A stretch of 64,000 bases of DNA, taken from contig NZ_FPAP01000003.1 in assembly GCF_900116415.1 (NCBI RefSeq), positions 806,001 to 870,000 on the forward strand, written 5' to 3'. The notes beneath the pieces are model-generated. The model had not been told where the DNA came from. It did not search any database and worked only from the letters and a program-made list of their open reading frames with translations. Source of the stretch: Chryseobacterium formosense (GTDB lineage: Bacteria > Bacteroidota > Bacteroidia > Flavobacteriales > Weeksellaceae). Both the position numbers and the translations under genes were made by a program. Positions 63,601 to 64,000 of this stretch are shown one piece after another (within the stretch, counting starts at the first letter, position 1; each line of letters begins with the position of its first letter).

Positions 63601-64000
63601 TTATAGGGGATCTTTGTTTTGTTAATAATAACGCCGCCCGTCGAGTTTGGAGTTACGGTTTGAAAAGTAAGAGTAAAATCTCTTCCAACAAATATATCTG
63701 TACCCGCTGCCGGATTTTCGACTCTCAAATTGCCATTTACTTTATTCTCAGCTGCTACTCCACCGTTATGCATTGTCAAAGCATTAGTTGGATAAACGCC
63801 TTTTACGCCTCCAGATTCCGCTTTTAGTTGCTGCTCTTTAGTCTCATGAGCTAAAGCTCCTGCGCTAGATGCTCCTCCAGAGCCAGCTTTGTCGAATTCA
63901 GCTATGTCTGCTATATCAATTTTATCATTTACAATATCTCCAACAGTGGTATTAGTATCGTTACTAACTATTTCTGTTTGGATCACGGCTGAGCTGTTAA
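63597..64000 (-). CDS. Probable polymorphic-toxin C-terminal region (N-terminus outside window)
   Basis: Open frame to the right window edge; about 134 residues are visible and no start codon is convincing (a GTG at 63986 is in frame, but upstream codons stay open). The stretch IAEFDKAGSGGASSAGALAHETKEQQLKAE has an LAHE motif as in M91-type or anti-bacterial metallopeptidase C-terminal domains, but the following residues (T-K-E-Q) do not form HExxH. The later NALTMHNGGVAAENKVNG is a helix also typical of such domains. No named family is certain. Overlaps the secreted gene by 4 nt. Confidence 0.5.
   Translation of the reverse strand, partial: NSSAVIQTEIVSNDTNTTVGDIVNDKIDIADIAEFDKAGSGGASSAGALAHETKEQQLKAESGGVKGVYPTNALTMHNGGVAAENKVNGNLRVENPAAGTDIFVGRDFTLTFQTVTPNSTGGVIINKTKIPYK

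Overview
The window is a stretch of chromosome from a low-GC member of the Bacteroidota, most likely Chryseobacterium or a close relative (Weeksellaceae, Flavobacteriia). Support comes from the SusC-type TonB receptor, a protein with a type IX secretion (T9SS) sorting tail, the DUF1800/DUF1501 pair, S46 dipeptidyl peptidase, YceI and DUF2089 families, Bacteroidota promoters (TTG ~20 nt TAnnTTTG), weak ribosome binding sites and many hairpin terminators shared by convergent genes. The species is inferred from gene style only; no alignment was run.

Layout. 1-7.3 kb: start of a SusC-like receptor, a secreted glycerophosphodiesterase, ligA, and a leucine-rich T9SS cargo protein. 7.3-16.3 kb: DUF1349 protein, maltose/galactose-type O-acetyltransferase, LuxR-type regulator, MgtC-like protein, Crp/Fnr regulator, an S46 peptidase with the DPP11 hallmark Arg, and a cytosolic M16 peptidase. 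16.5-20.5 kb: small accessory genes (YdeI-like, DUF4256, Imm22-like, YwqK/MORN repeat) that resemble an orphan immunity cluster. 20.5-31.4 kb: polA, a repeat-rich gene-free stretch, tyrA, a DUF2089/membrane protein/serine hydrolase operon, L-serine ammonia-lyase and amt. 31.4-41.1 kb: hydrolase, two YceI proteins, glk, a beta-barrel protein, DUF1800/DUF1501, a LytS/LytTR two-component pair and an unlisted 46-residue membrane protein.

41-47.7 kb is the most unusual part: a WYL regulator, a GC-rich structured element, a HopJ-family protein, then rtcB (RNA ligase), a first RlaP-like nucleotidyltransferase, an unrecognised gene, an ATP-grasp enzyme and a second RlaP-like nucleotidyltransferase, the last three packed tightly. 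It reads as an RNA-repair cassette, and its last gene carries an intergenic-type palindrome inserted in frame.

47.7-64 kb: cold-shock-domain protein with a probable long leader, a MarR regulator with palindromic operators driving an outer-membrane receptor, a 5-repeat beta-flower-like protein, rpsO / PagL-like / pnp, mgtE (TTG start), a cobalamin/metal-receptor-like protein, fRMsr, a conserved 475-residue unknown, an MBL hydrolase, tRNA-Leu(CAA), and at the right edge a probable toxin C-terminus overlapping a secreted small protein that may be its immunity partner. No CRISPR array, rRNA or intact insertion sequence was seen. The intergenic regions hold at least nine palindromic repeats of several families.
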